Virus record (IMG/VR): IMGVR_UViG_3300044821_000127
Span: 1-64,000 of that record
DNA: 64,000 nt
Direction: 5' to 3' (one strand)
Source: a virus
The notes under the pieces were generated by a model. The model was not told where the DNA came from. It was given only the letters and a program-made list of their open reading frames with translations, and did not search any database. Made by a program: the position numbers and the translations under genes. Positions within the stretch are counted from its first letter, which is position 1. Each line of letters begins with the position of its first letter. Below are positions 14,718 to 22,850 of the stretch, piece by piece.

Positions 14718-15884
14718 ATGCATCAAGTCTCCCGACCCTTCGCCTTTTCTCGCGGCTCAATCCCCAACAAAATCATGTTTGTTGCCGAGGCTTGGGGCAC
14801 CTCCGAGAACAAAATAAAGCGCCCCCTTGTCGGGGCGAGCGGCCGAGAATTCGCCCGTATGCTAATTGAAACGGGCTTTATTTCCACCCCCTATCCCGAC
14901 AAAACCGACAAAGACGGCAACCACTCTTCCCTCACCCCCACCGAACTCGATTCCTGGTGGAACCAAACCTCCATCTTCCAAACCAACGTTCTCCCCTTTC
15001 AGCCTGATGCCAACAACCTAGTAAACATCTGTGGCACCAAGATTCAAGTCGGAGGAAAGAAGTATCTCCATCCTCCCATCCGCACCGGCGCGGCGGGGCC
15101 AAAATATCTCCTCCCTGAATACCTTCCAGAGCTTGATCGTCTTGCTGAGGAAATTAAGCAGGTTAATCCCAACATCATCATCGCCCTGGGCAATGTCGCC
15201 GCCTGGGCGCTCCTTAATCGTACCGGCATTACTTCCATTCGCGGCACCACCGCCGAATGTACTTTGGTTGGCGGATACAAAGTCCTCCCCACCTTTCACC
15301 CCAGCAACATCCTCCGCCAATGGGAAAACCGCACAATAATGCTGGCAGATTTGATAAAAGCCAAACGTGAAAGTGAATTCTCCGAAATCCGCCGCCCGGA
15401 GCGGGAAATACTTGTAGATCCCACCATTACCGAAATCTACAACTACATTCAATTTATGAATTTTACCCAGACCCAACTTCTCTCCATCGACATTGAAACC
15501 AAAAACAAAACCATCACCATGATCTCCTTCTCCTACTCTCCTAAATTCTCCCTCGTAATTCCTTTCCACGCCCCCCACAAAAAGGATGGCAATTATTGGG
15601 AAAGTGCCGAGGATGAAGTAACGGCGTGGGAAATGGTTGGAACCCTTCTTCATTGTGATATTCCCAAGCTCTTCCAGAACGGTTTGTATGATATTACTTA
15701 TTTATTCCGCGCAGGCTTTCGCCCGAAGAATTGTCACCAAGACACCATGCTTCTCCATCATGCCATGCTTCCCGAAATGCAGAAGGGGCTTGGCTTTCTC
15801 GGTTCATTGTATACCTACGAAAGTAGTTGGAAACTCATGCGTCGTGTTCGAGCAAAAGAACAATCGAATAAGAGTGATGAATAA
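14718..15884 (+). CDS. Uracil-DNA-glycosylase plus 3'-5' exonuclease (N-terminal half of a split polymerase)
   Basis: 388 aa. Residues about 15-215 resemble family 4/5 uracil-DNA glycosylases (FVAEAWGTSENK, ASGREFARMLI, TNVLPFQPD, and LPTFHPSNILRQ near the end). Residues about 250-375 are a DnaQ-like exonuclease: LSIDIETKN (Exo I), LFQNGLYDITYLF (Exo II), CHQDTMLLHHAM (Exo III). In related phages this fusion continues into a family A polymerase; here the frame stops and the polymerase domain begins as a new gene at 17333, after six small genes. The SD lies inside the tRNA acceptor stem. TAATG overlap with the next gene. Confidence 0.8.
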   Translation: MHQVSRPFAFSRGSIPNKIMFVAEAWGTSENKIKRPLVGASGREFARMLIETGFISTPYPDKTDKDGNHSSLTPTELDSWWNQTSIFQTNVLPFQPDANNLVNICGTKIQVGGKKYLHPPIRTGAAGPKYLLPEYLPELDRLAEEIKQVNPNIIIALGNVAAWALLNRTGITSIRGTTAECTLVGGYKVLPTFHPSNILRQWENRTIMLADLIKAKRESEFSEIRRPEREILVDPTITEIYNYIQFMNFTQTQLLSIDIETKNKTITMISFSYSPKFSLVIPFHAPHKKDGNYWESAEDEVTAWEMVGTLLHCDIPKLFQNGLYDITYLFRAGFRPKNCHQDTMLLHHAMLPEMQKGLGFLGSLYTYESSWKLMRRVRAKEQSNKSDE

Positions 15885-16201
15885 TGAAAAACTCTTCCGA
15901 AAAACAATCTGGCCGTACGACAAAACAAATATTAAAAGCAAAACAGGGAGCAATATACTTAATTCCTTTTCATCATCACTTATCCTACTTCAAATCACTT
16001 GCACATGCACTTGATAGAAATGACTTAACAATAAAACCATTTATAATTCTTGATGGCTTTGCTGATTTTTTTCGCGGTAGAAAATTCACAGAAATTGTTG
16101 TTGATCATTCCTGTTGGGAGCTTCTCGGAACTCATTCAAAATATCAACTTTGTTTCAACAATTTGCAACAAATAATCAAATATATGAAAATGGACGAATA
16201 A
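15884..16201 (+). CDS. 105-aa hypothetical protein in the polymerase split
   Basis: TAATG overlap with the exonuclease gene. Basic N-terminus, then an alpha/beta sequence (AIYLIPFHHHLSYFKSLAHAL; KFTEIVVDHSC). AT-rich, unlike the polymerase halves. No homing-endonuclease motif. Confidence 0.55.
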   Translation: MKNSSEKQSGRTTKQILKAKQGAIYLIPFHHHLSYFKSLAHALDRNDLTIKPFIILDGFADFFRGRKFTEIVVDHSCWELLGTHSKYQLCFNNLQQIIKYMKMDE

Positions 16202-16202
16202 A

Positions 16203-16403
16203 ATGCCAAACATAACCGACCTCCTTGACGATACCATTTTCTATCGCCAATCCAACGAAGATCTCATAAAAACCGCTTACAAATTTTCCGCCGCCCAGCG
16301 TGACCTTGCGAGTAATTGCAAAGAAGATAGTGAATTTTGGCACCACGTAGCCCTAGCCGATCTTCTTTCCGCCCTCGCCCGCCGTCTTGCAGAAGAAAAA
16401 TGA
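16203..16403 (+). CDS. 66-aa helical hypothetical protein
   Basis: Follows the previous stop by two bases; ends in an ATGA overlap at 16400. All-helical (DLIKTAYKFSAAQRDLASN; HHVALADLLSALARRLAEE). Unknown. Confidence 0.5.
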   Translation: MPNITDLLDDTIFYRQSNEDLIKTAYKFSAAQRDLASNCKEDSEFWHHVALADLLSALARRLAEEK

Positions 16404-16759
16404 ACCTCCGTGACCCCGCTCGCCCTAAAAATACCATCGGCATTCCCCTTCTACTAAACGGCGCTTGTACCGTACCGCCCATTCATTTAGTTTGCCGTGA
16501 AGCGGGGGGTTGGCACATTTGCATCGATGTCCCTATCGCCTTTAACCAATTTGCCCAGCGTTTCAAAGTAGTTGAATCAACCGGGGAATTACAGGAATTC
16601 CTGACCAAATATGTGAACGACCCGGAGAATGAGTTAATAAGCCATTGGAACATGCCGAGGGAATTAAAAGAAGTAGAACTTGTCGCCCCGAAAAAAACTA
16701 AAAGGCTGTATAAGCAATTGGATAAGGAGGCCGAGGCCCCGAAGGATTTGGATTTTTAA
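16400..16759 (+). CDS. 119-aa protein with acidic DLDF tail
   Basis: Start at the ATGA overlap. Compact N-terminal domain (IGIPLLLNGACTVPPIHLV, GGWHICIDVPIAF), a helical middle, then a charged tail ending APKDLDF. The same tail type occurs at 11107. It may be a replication accessory, by place and tail only. Confidence 0.5.
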   Translation: MNLRDPARPKNTIGIPLLLNGACTVPPIHLVCREAGGWHICIDVPIAFNQFAQRFKVVESTGELQEFLTKYVNDPENELISHWNMPRELKEVELVAPKKTKRLYKQLDKEAEAPKDLDF

Positions 16760-16770
16760 GGAGAACCAAA

Positions 16771-16938
16771 ATGACAATGACCGCCATTCACCCCAGCCGT
16801 ATCCTGGACCTAGAAGACGAAGGATATTCCTTTGATGAGGCGCTTGCAATCGCTGAGGATGAACTAAATGAATATGCAGATTTGAAGATTAAGCAAAGGA
16901 AAGAGGATAAGATTTGCGGATGGGAGGGGGAGGAATGA
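16771..16938 (+). CDS. 55-aa hypothetical protein
   Basis: SD AAGGAGAACCAAA. Acidic helices (FDEALAIAEDELNEYADL), with a basic end. Stop overlaps the next ATG inside GAATGA. Confidence 0.5.
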   Translation: MTMTAIHPSRILDLEDEGYSFDEALAIAEDELNEYADLKIKQRKEDKICGWEGEE

Positions 16939-17138
16939 AAAAAAAAAACCTCGCTGTCCAAAGCTCACTCTCGTCCAAAAGAAAGAAGTGTGGTCCTCCA
17001 GCAAAGAAAATGCTGGGGCGGGCCGGGAAACAAAGGGCAACACAACTACGGGGAGGTGGTCGGACGATCAATCTTACGTCTCAAATCCTCCCCGCCGCTT
17101 TATCCCCAATCGTGAAAGAGATAGTGAACCGTTGTTAA
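16935..17138 (+). CDS. 67-aa basic protein beginning with an A11 run; frame uncertain
   Basis: ATG at 16935 followed by eleven A (16938-16948). The annotated frame gives a strongly basic protein. A second frame, open from the A run to 17163, also looks protein-like and ends three bases before the next ATG. Slippage on A11 could let both be made, or the count could be a sequencing error. Confidence 0.4.
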   Translation: MKKKNLAVQSSLSSKRKKCGPPAKKMLGRAGKQRATQLRGGGRTINLTSQILPAALSPIVKEIVNRC

Positions 17139-17165
17139 CTGAGATTTTTAAAAAGGAGAAATAAG

Positions 17166-17333
17166 ATGGAACAAGACGATATGAAAAAACTTACAGAACT
17201 TTTGTTCGAGGCAATAAATGAAGTAAGGAATGATAAAGAAATTAGCAGCAATATCAAAGCTCATGCAATCCACCCATTGGCTAACATAATTCTTGAGATT
17301 GATATTCATCTTACCAAAAAGAATCTTATCTAA
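17166..17333 (+). CDS. 55-aa helical hypothetical protein
   Basis: SD AAGGAGAAATAAG. Helical, AT-rich (KKLTELLFEAINEVRNDKE). TAATG overlap with the polymerase gene, so the two are translationally coupled. Confidence 0.5.
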   Translation: MEQDDMKKLTELLFEAINEVRNDKEISSNIKAHAIHPLANIILEIDIHLTKKNLI

Positions 17334-18868
17334 TGCCCCTGATCCAAACCGCCCTCCTAACCCCAGCCTACAACAACCCCGATGTACATCAAATATACAA
17401 TGGGTTGGACAGCGCACTCACGCTCGAAATTTTCAATAGTATAGCACCCGCCAACCAAGAAAATCCCATCTATGCCTTTGAGCGCGCGCTTCAAGCCCCC
17501 GCTCTTGACATGATGCTACGTGGCATCAAAGTAGATCGCGCCGCCGCCATCGGCGGAATCCAAACCATCAACGCAAAGATCCGCACCCTCGATTCCTTCC
17601 TTCAATCCTGTGCCGAAGTAATCTGGTCCAAGCGCTTCAAAACCAAAGAGGGGGATATTGTTGCCCTAAACCACGCATCCCACGCACAGCTAAAAGACTT
17701 CCTATACAATGCCTTCCACCTCCCTGAGCAATTTAAGATAGAAAAGGGGGTGCGGAAGCTTTCCGTTGACCGCGAATGTTTGGAGAAACTCGATGACTAC
17801 GCTTACGCCCGACCTATTCTCAACTCAATCCTACAGATTAGAGACTTGGTCAAGCAACGAGAAGTTTTCCAAACTGACATTGACAACGACGGACGAATTC
17901 GGACATCTTTTAACATTGCAGGTACAACTACCGGAAGATGGAGTAGTAGTTCCTCCAGTGAAGACACCGGACGAAATCTCCAAAATATTGATGAAGACCT
18001 TAGACATATTTTCATCGCCGACAAAGGATGGAAACTCTGCGGAATAGATCTTGAACAGGCAGAGTCTCGCGAGGTTGGCTGGCTTCAAGGCGTTCTGTTC
18101 GACCGCTGGGAATATCTTGATGTATGTTATAACCAAGACCTTCACAGTTATGTTACCAAACTCGCCTGGCCACATCTGCCCTGGGTTGGTGATAAAAAGA
18201 AAGATAGAGAAGTTGCCGAAACAGTTTTCTATCGTGGACTGCCCTATCGTTTCTACTCAAAAAAACTTGGGCATGGATCAAATTACGTTGGTAAGCCTCC
18301 AACACTAGCTAAGCATTCGAAGTTGCCGATTGCTGCCTGCGAAGCTTTTCAAGAGGCATATTTCTTTGGCTTTCCGGGCTTCCCTCTTTGGCATGAATGG
18401 GTGCATGAACAACTCATGACAACCCAATCCCTGACCACCATATGGGGCAGAACGAGACATTTTTTCGGGCGCCCAGACGACGATAGCACCCTCCGTGAAG
18501 CCGTTGCCTATTCCCCTCAATCATCCACCGCCGATCGAATGAACCTTGCCCTTTGGCGTATCTGGCGCTACATGCCGGAAGTCAAAATCCTAATGCAAGT
18601 ACACGATGCAATTTACTTTCTCATGCCAGATAATGGAATAGAAGAGGAAAAGCGCATTATCTCCAAAGCTCTATCCTTAGTTGATATCCGTCTACAGCAC
18701 ATTGATGGTTCCGGTAAACTTCGCGAACTCATAGTGCCAGGAGAAGCAAAGACAGGTTACAACTGGGGGAACTACGCAACAGAAGAAGATGTAAGAAAGG
18801 GAAAGGCAAGTAAAGTTAACTTAAACGGGCTTAAGAAATTTGATATGAACCTGCTCAAAGCTGCATAA
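17333..18868 (+). CDS. Family A DNA polymerase, polymerase domain only
   Basis: 511 aa. Begins with the junction segment YNGLDSALTLEI that in fused relatives follows the exonuclease domain. Motif A GIDLEQAESR (about 237-246), motif B KKLGHGSNYVGKPPT (about 309-323) and motif C QVHDAI (about 422-427) carry the catalytic residues: two Asp and the Lys/Tyr of the O helix. No exonuclease domain is left in this gene. It needs the protein from 14718 for proofreading, probably as a two-chain enzyme. Start: the ATG in the TAATG overlap. Confidence 0.88.
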   Translation: MPLIQTALLTPAYNNPDVHQIYNGLDSALTLEIFNSIAPANQENPIYAFERALQAPALDMMLRGIKVDRAAAIGGIQTINAKIRTLDSFLQSCAEVIWSKRFKTKEGDIVALNHASHAQLKDFLYNAFHLPEQFKIEKGVRKLSVDRECLEKLDDYAYARPILNSILQIRDLVKQREVFQTDIDNDGRIRTSFNIAGTTTGRWSSSSSSEDTGRNLQNIDEDLRHIFIADKGWKLCGIDLEQAESREVGWLQGVLFDRWEYLDVCYNQDLHSYVTKLAWPHLPWVGDKKKDREVAETVFYRGLPYRFYSKKLGHGSNYVGKPPTLAKHSKLPIAACEAFQEAYFFGFPGFPLWHEWVHEQLMTTQSLTTIWGRTRHFFGRPDDDSTLREAVAYSPQSSTADRMNLALWRIWRYMPEVKILMQVHDAIYFLMPDNGIEEEKRIISKALSLVDIRLQHIDGSGKLRELIVPGEAKTGYNWGNYATEEDVRKGKASKVNLNGLKKFDMNLLKAA

Positions 18869-18989
18869 TTATTAAACAAAGCTAACCTTATAATTTAATA
18901 CCGTAAAATAACAAGTCCTAATCATACAATAAATAAAATTTAGAAGAGTTTACTCTTCATCTCGTTAATATTTTGGTTAGGAATTTATT
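18869..18989. other. AT-rich intergenic gap with a hairpin
   Basis: 121 bases, very AT-rich. Contains GAAGAGT-TT-ACTCTTC (about 18942-18957), a 7-bp hairpin without a clear U run, and a TATAAT-like element near 18890 without a good -35. May separate two transcripts. Confidence 0.35.
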
Positions 18990-20273
18990 TTGTGGGCTAA
19001 GGATTTAGTTGAAAGATTTATCACCTATACTGGCGGGCAGAAGTCCCCTGAAATCTTCCGACAATGGACGATGATTTCAATGATAGCTGGGTGTTTGGAA
19101 CGGCGTGTTTGGAGCGAAAGCCTGGAAGAGAAGCCGGCATATCCAAATCTTTACATACTTTTAGTGGGGCGCCCCGGACGCGGCAAGGAAGTAATTCAGC
19201 TAGGGGAGAATATGATGAGGGAGTTGACGGGGGGCGGATATAGTGCAGCGTATGGAAGCGGGGCGCACAGTAAGGTACAAATCGGCTCACACGATATCAC
19301 CTCCGCTTCCCTCATCGATGAAGTAAACGGCTGCCAAATCTCCCGCCACATGCCAAATGGAAAGATTGAGCAATATGCATACCTATCCGCCTTTGCTGAA
19401 GAACTCGGCGTCTTCCTTAAGTCCTATGATAATACATTCATTACTACGCTTACAAAACTTTGGAATAATGTTCCCAGCTATCAACAAACAAGACGTACAG
19501 GGGGCCTATCTATCGACATTAAAAACCCGAGCTTTAATTTACTTATTGGCGGAACTCCCGGCGCGCTAGGAGATGTTCTTCCCGAAGTAGCCTGGTCCAT
19601 GGGCTTTATGGGTCGGATGCTAATGGTATATTCCGATCAGGAAATAAAGGTCAAATACTTTACCTCCACCACCCAACAGGAAAAAGATCGCCGCAAGGCC
19701 ATGAGAAAAGATATTCTGGATGATATGTTTCAGCTTACCGCCTTGCGAGGCAGATTTATTTGGGATGATGAGGCGATTCGGGCGCTGCAACTTTGGGATG
19801 ATAATGGCTGCCAACCTCGTCCCAAGCACAGTAAGCTAGAAGACTACTGCTCCCGCCGCACCTTCTTCATCATAAAGCTCACCATGATCGCGGCCATTTC
19901 CGCGCGGGGCGAGCTTCACATAAAGGTGGAAGACTTCCTTCGCGCCAAGGATTGGATCTTAGAAATAGAAGAAGTAATGCCGGATGTATTCCGGGCGATG
20001 GTTGGGAGGAGCGACAAGGATCTTATTGAAGAAGCTCATTCCTTCGCTTGGCAAATGTACGCCAAACAGGGCAATAAGCCCATGCCAATTTCCCTTTTGG
20101 TTAAATTCCTTTCCTCGCGCGCCCCAAATGATAAAGTAAAAGGGTTGATTGAGACCATGGCGACGGGGGATTTTATCACCCTTTATTTGGAAGATGATGA
20201 GGGAAATCCGGGGAAGAAGGTGCCGTATCAGTTTGTGCCATTACCCGCGACAGGCTTTTTTGGGATTGAATAA
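18990..20273 (+). CDS. DUF3987-like replication helicase/primase protein
   Basis: 427 aa, TTG start with AGGA upstream. Fold pattern of phage DUF3987-type proteins: LYILLVGRPGRGKE (P-loop, about 59-66), AYLSAFAEELGVFLKSY, LLIGGTPGALGDVLPEVA, GFMGRMLMVYSD. In the P-loop the residue after Lys is Glu instead of Ser/Thr, which would change Mg-ATP binding. Likely role: helicase loading or unwinding at the fork beside the polymerase. Alternative: an inactive structural ATPase-fold protein. Confidence 0.6.
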   Translation: MWAKDLVERFITYTGGQKSPEIFRQWTMISMIAGCLERRVWSESLEEKPAYPNLYILLVGRPGRGKEVIQLGENMMRELTGGGYSAAYGSGAHSKVQIGSHDITSASLIDEVNGCQISRHMPNGKIEQYAYLSAFAEELGVFLKSYDNTFITTLTKLWNNVPSYQQTRRTGGLSIDIKNPSFNLLIGGTPGALGDVLPEVAWSMGFMGRMLMVYSDQEIKVKYFTSTTQQEKDRRKAMRKDILDDMFQLTALRGRFIWDDEAIRALQLWDDNGCQPRPKHSKLEDYCSRRTFFIIKLTMIAAISARGELHIKVEDFLRAKDWILEIEEVMPDVFRAMVGRSDKDLIEEAHSFAWQMYAKQGNKPMPISLLVKFLSSRAPNDKVKGLIETMATGDFITLYLEDDEGNPGKKVPYQFVPLPATGFFGIE

Positions 20274-20275
20274 TC

Positions 20276-20431
20276 ATGACACAAGAAGAATTGAATGAAT
20301 TTGAAAAGGCCAAGGTAGAAATTGATTATATGATTTACGGTACTGGAGCATATCTGGCTAAAGATAATGGAAAGATAATTCATGTTCCATTTCATGAATT
20401 AGTCCTTTTAATTAAGGAATATAAAAAATGA
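20276..20431 (+). CDS. 51-aa hypothetical protein
   Basis: Starts two bases after the helicase stop; ends in an ATGA overlap at 20428. Helix followed by a strand pair. AT-rich. Confidence 0.5.
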   Translation: MTQEELNEFEKAKVEIDYMIYGTGAYLAKDNGKIIHVPFHELVLLIKEYKK

Positions 20432-20721
20432 AAGCAATTCTAATCGGCGGACCTTGCGATCATGAGGTTAGAAACATTCCCTATTCATGTAATTACATTT
20501 CCATTCCCGCTCGAGGATCACTAAATGTAGCGGACCCATTTCCTAAAATTGAAAATGGATTGCCACCAATTCTAGCAACAGTAATTAATCATCAATATAT
20601 AAAAGACTGTATTTGTTTCGAAAATGATAAGCTATATTTCTACCGCCATGAATCCCTATCTTCTCTAGAAGCCCTCATGGCTATGTTGAATTATTACGTT
20701 AAATCTATGCGGTCGTTATAA
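20428..20721 (+). CDS. 97-aa conserved phage protein
   Basis: Start MKAILIGGPCDHE plus a late YRHESLSS motif matches a frequent phage protein (GGPxDG start, YRH near the end). Function not known. Beta-rich. Confidence 0.6.
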   Translation: MKAILIGGPCDHEVRNIPYSCNYISIPARGSLNVADPFPKIENGLPPILATVINHQYIKDCICFENDKLYFYRHESLSSLEALMAMLNYYVKSMRSL

Positions 20722-20733
20722 GGAGAAGAGAAA

Positions 20734-20973
20734 ATGCCCTATTCCGATTCCTCCGACAAGTCCTTTCGTTCCAAAGTCACCGCCTCCGACCCAACCTACA
20801 AAGAAAAGGTTGCCGAGCCCACCATGGCCGCAATCGACTCAATGCTAAAGGAATGGCGCCTTCTCGTTCATGAATTCGACTACATCCCAATTTACTTAGC
20901 TTGGAAGCGGGGATGGACGACCACTCAGGTAAGAGAAAAAGCTTCCCAAAATCATGGAGTGTTTACAATATGA
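20734..20973 (+). CDS. 79-aa hypothetical protein
   Basis: SD AAGGAGAAGAGAAA. Helical middle (MAAIDSMLKEWRLLVHEFDY) and a Trp-rich end. ATGA overlap with the next gene. Confidence 0.55.
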   Translation: MPYSDSSDKSFRSKVTASDPTYKEKVAEPTMAAIDSMLKEWRLLVHEFDYIPIYLAWKRGWTTTQVREKASQNHGVFTI

Positions 20974-21437
20974 GCAAGTTACTTTCCACTGCCCTATTTT
21001 TCCTAGGTAGATTTACCATCTACCAAGTAATGGCCACATGCCAATTACCTAGGCGAGCATTAATCACACTAAAATCACAAACAAAATTTGGAAGAAATTC
21101 ACTTACCTTGACTAAGGCAGATAAGGAAATGCTGCGACTGTTTAAAGATGATATGATATTAGTTGAATCTTATTGGTTGGGAAGGGATCACAGAGTGTGT
21201 CCACAGTTTGTTACCTTAGATACCGCACCGAATCATTGTCTAACTCCCATAAATTTTCCAGCTAAAATAATCTACAATATCTGGATAAAACAATCAGGAA
21301 AAGGTAATAAGTTAACAATAAATAAACATTCACAATGCACTTCTAAAGCACTAGCCAAAACATTTGTTCACAATGCAAAAAGGTGCAAAGCATTTTATGT
21401 TCACAAATCATCAACTAAGTCGGAGAATTCAAAATGA
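20970..21437 (+). CDS. 155-aa basic hypothetical protein
   Basis: Start at the ATGA overlap (20970). Very AT-rich, with 9 cysteines/histidines in the C-terminal half (HSQCTSKALAKTFVHNAKRC) that might bind metal, but not in a known spacing. Not recognised. Confidence 0.5.
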   Translation: MSKLLSTALFFLGRFTIYQVMATCQLPRRALITLKSQTKFGRNSLTLTKADKEMLRLFKDDMILVESYWLGRDHRVCPQFVTLDTAPNHCLTPINFPAKIIYNIWIKQSGKGNKLTINKHSQCTSKALAKTFVHNAKRCKAFYVHKSSTKSENSK

Positions 21438-21495
21438 TGATAGCCACCACAATCTTTACCATGAGAAGTGTTTCGAAATCTTTCTCATCCTTTAC

Positions 21496-21579
21496 ATGTT
21501 CCTCGGGGGCGCCTTTTCCACATTTCAATTACTTTCCCTTATCAAACTTTTAATAAAAATAAGCGGAGTAGCCCCATGA
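21496..21579 (+). CDS. 27-aa membrane peptide, uncertain start
   Basis: The frame ends in an ATGA overlap with the next gene (21576) and is strongly hydrophobic. Its only ATG is at 21496; the open frame reaches further upstream without a usual start. A different frame starting at 21434 has a better SD but a less protein-like product. Confidence 0.35.
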   Translation: MFLGGAFSTFQLLSLIKLLIKISGVAP

Positions 21580-21869
21580 CCGCCCACCTCTCCCTTAATC
21601 CAACCGCTCGCATAATAAAAGTAAACACAACCTATCGAGTTATTCGCCATCAACCAAAAGCAATTCTATGGCTCTTAATGTGCCACAAATTTGTTTCCCG
21701 AGAACTAATAACCGCCGTTCTTTGGCCGCAAAATTGTCATCTCCCTGATCATTTTCTTACCGAAATAAAAGTGCAGATATTTCGTCTAAGAAATAATCTT
21801 GCCGGATCGGGTTGGAAGATAATTAACGAACGGCGGTTAGGATATTCTCTTATTAAAGAGGGAGAATGA
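21576..21869 (+). CDS. Winged-helix protein of the OmpR/PhoB C-terminal type
   Basis: 97 aa from the ATGA overlap. SRELITAVLWP, EIKVQIFRLRNNLAGSGWKI and RLGYSLIKE correspond to the recognition helix and wing hairpin (R-x-x-GY) of response-regulator DNA-binding domains. There is no receiver domain, as in other stand-alone phage versions. Possible transcription regulator near the end of the early region. Confidence 0.65.
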   Translation: MTAHLSLNPTARIIKVNTTYRVIRHQPKAILWLLMCHKFVSRELITAVLWPQNCHLPDHFLTEIKVQIFRLRNNLAGSGWKIINERRLGYSLIKEGE

Positions 21870-21870
21870 A

Positions 21871-22101
21871 ATGGATAAAGAAGATCCATTAGTTGCCGTG
21901 ATGAGCAACTTGCCAGAACTACTTAAAATTGTGGAAAAAACCGAAACGGATGTTCTCAAGACCTTCTTATTTTCCTTGGAGCATCCATCAATTTACTGTC
22001 ATTGCCAAGCGGTGGAGCAGATGTATCGGGCGGGACAAGTGGTTAGGAAGGAATTAGACAAAAGAAAATCAGAGTCCCTGCCGCCTCATTCCACCTCATA
22101 A
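21871..22101 (+). CDS. 76-aa hypothetical protein, last early gene
   Basis: SD in GAGGGAGAATGAA. Helical with a HCQAVEQMYRAGQVVRKEL segment. Its 3' end overlaps the convergent lipase gene by 16 bases; I see no terminator between the two transcription units. Confidence 0.5.
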   Translation: MDKEDPLVAVMSNLPELLKIVEKTETDVLKTFLFSLEHPSIYCHCQAVEQMYRAGQVVRKELDKRKSESLPPHSTS

Positions 22102-22730
22102 ATCGGCATTGGGTTAATCTTCGCAATTCCAGCCTGATACAAACCTACATGATGAAAGCGTAGCGGCCCCCACGGATCATTTTCTGCGGGGGCTTCGTTT
22201 ATCTTGATTGTCTTATACGGATGGCTGCACCATGGTGGAACGTCCGGCACGACATCACCCTCATTCCAATAAGCATGGATGTTTTTTATCGGCGCAAGAA
22301 GTTGAAAGAGCTTGTCTCCTCCGGTGGTTGGCGGAGCAAGAGGAATTAGTGCGATCGGCGGGCGCCCCTCCAACATCATCCGAGCGGCGTAAATCGTAAC
22401 TTCCGCCGCGCCCCGCGAATGCCCGGTCCCGATCCAATTACTTCCCACCACATTAAGTAAATTATAAAATGGGGCGTCCATTCCAACCATAAACCCATCA
22501 GCGATCCAACCCAATCCCTCACGATAAATCGGAAACGCTTCAAAATTCCTTACCCAATCCTCCGTATTACTACTCCCACGAAATGCCACCACATCAAGAT
22601 TCCCAAGCCTCTTTACCCCCACATAAGTATCATCATTTAACTTCCCTTGAAAGATATAGTCAAAGGGAAAACTGCTGTCATACGTTCCGGCGCAAATATC
22701 AGCAATATCCAATTCACTAATTGTCACCAT
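22086..22730 (-). CDS. Lipase (class 3) family hydrolase
   Basis: 214 aa. VAFRGSSNTEDWVRNFEA is the strand-loop before the nucleophile elbow; WIGTGHSRGAAEV carries the GHSRG nucleophile serine (about residue 105); NEGDVVPDV and FHHVGLY supply candidate Asp and His. This is the alpha/beta hydrolase triad of lipase_3 proteins. No signal peptide. Start at 22730 (GGAG seven bases upstream) rather than 22736. As the last gene of the lysis cassette it may attack membrane lipids at lysis or during entry; inference from place. Confidence 0.75.
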   Translation of the reverse strand: MVTISELDIADICAGTYDSSFPFDYIFQGKLNDDTYVGVKRLGNLDVVAFRGSSNTEDWVRNFEAFPIYREGLGWIADGFMVGMDAPFYNLLNVVGSNWIGTGHSRGAAEVTIYAARMMLEGRPPIALIPLAPPTTGGDKLFQLLAPIKNIHAYWNEGDVVPDVPPWCSHPYKTIKINEAPAENDPWGPLRFHHVGLYQAGIAKINPMPIYEVE

Positions 22731-22849
22731 GGCCATACTCCATTTACTTTCATGGCTATGAAAATAAAGACCGCTGAGGCAAACATTAGGATAAGAATGC
22801 CTGCCACAGCGGCCCAAACGCTACCATCAATGGGGTCTTCTTGTTTCAT
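22724..22849 (-). CDS. 41-aa single-span membrane protein
   Basis: Starts one base after the lipoprotein stop (22851) and overlaps the lipase start by seven bases. One transmembrane helix (about residues 11-33). Candidate lysis accessory. Confidence 0.5.
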   Translation of the reverse strand: MKQEDPIDGSVWAAVAGILILMFASAVFIFIAMKVNGVWPW

Positions 22850-22850
22850 T

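Noticed and set aside
15884-17333. Group I intron or homing endonuclease splitting the polymerase
   Set aside because: No endonuclease motif, and the gap is filled with overlapping small genes with their own starts.
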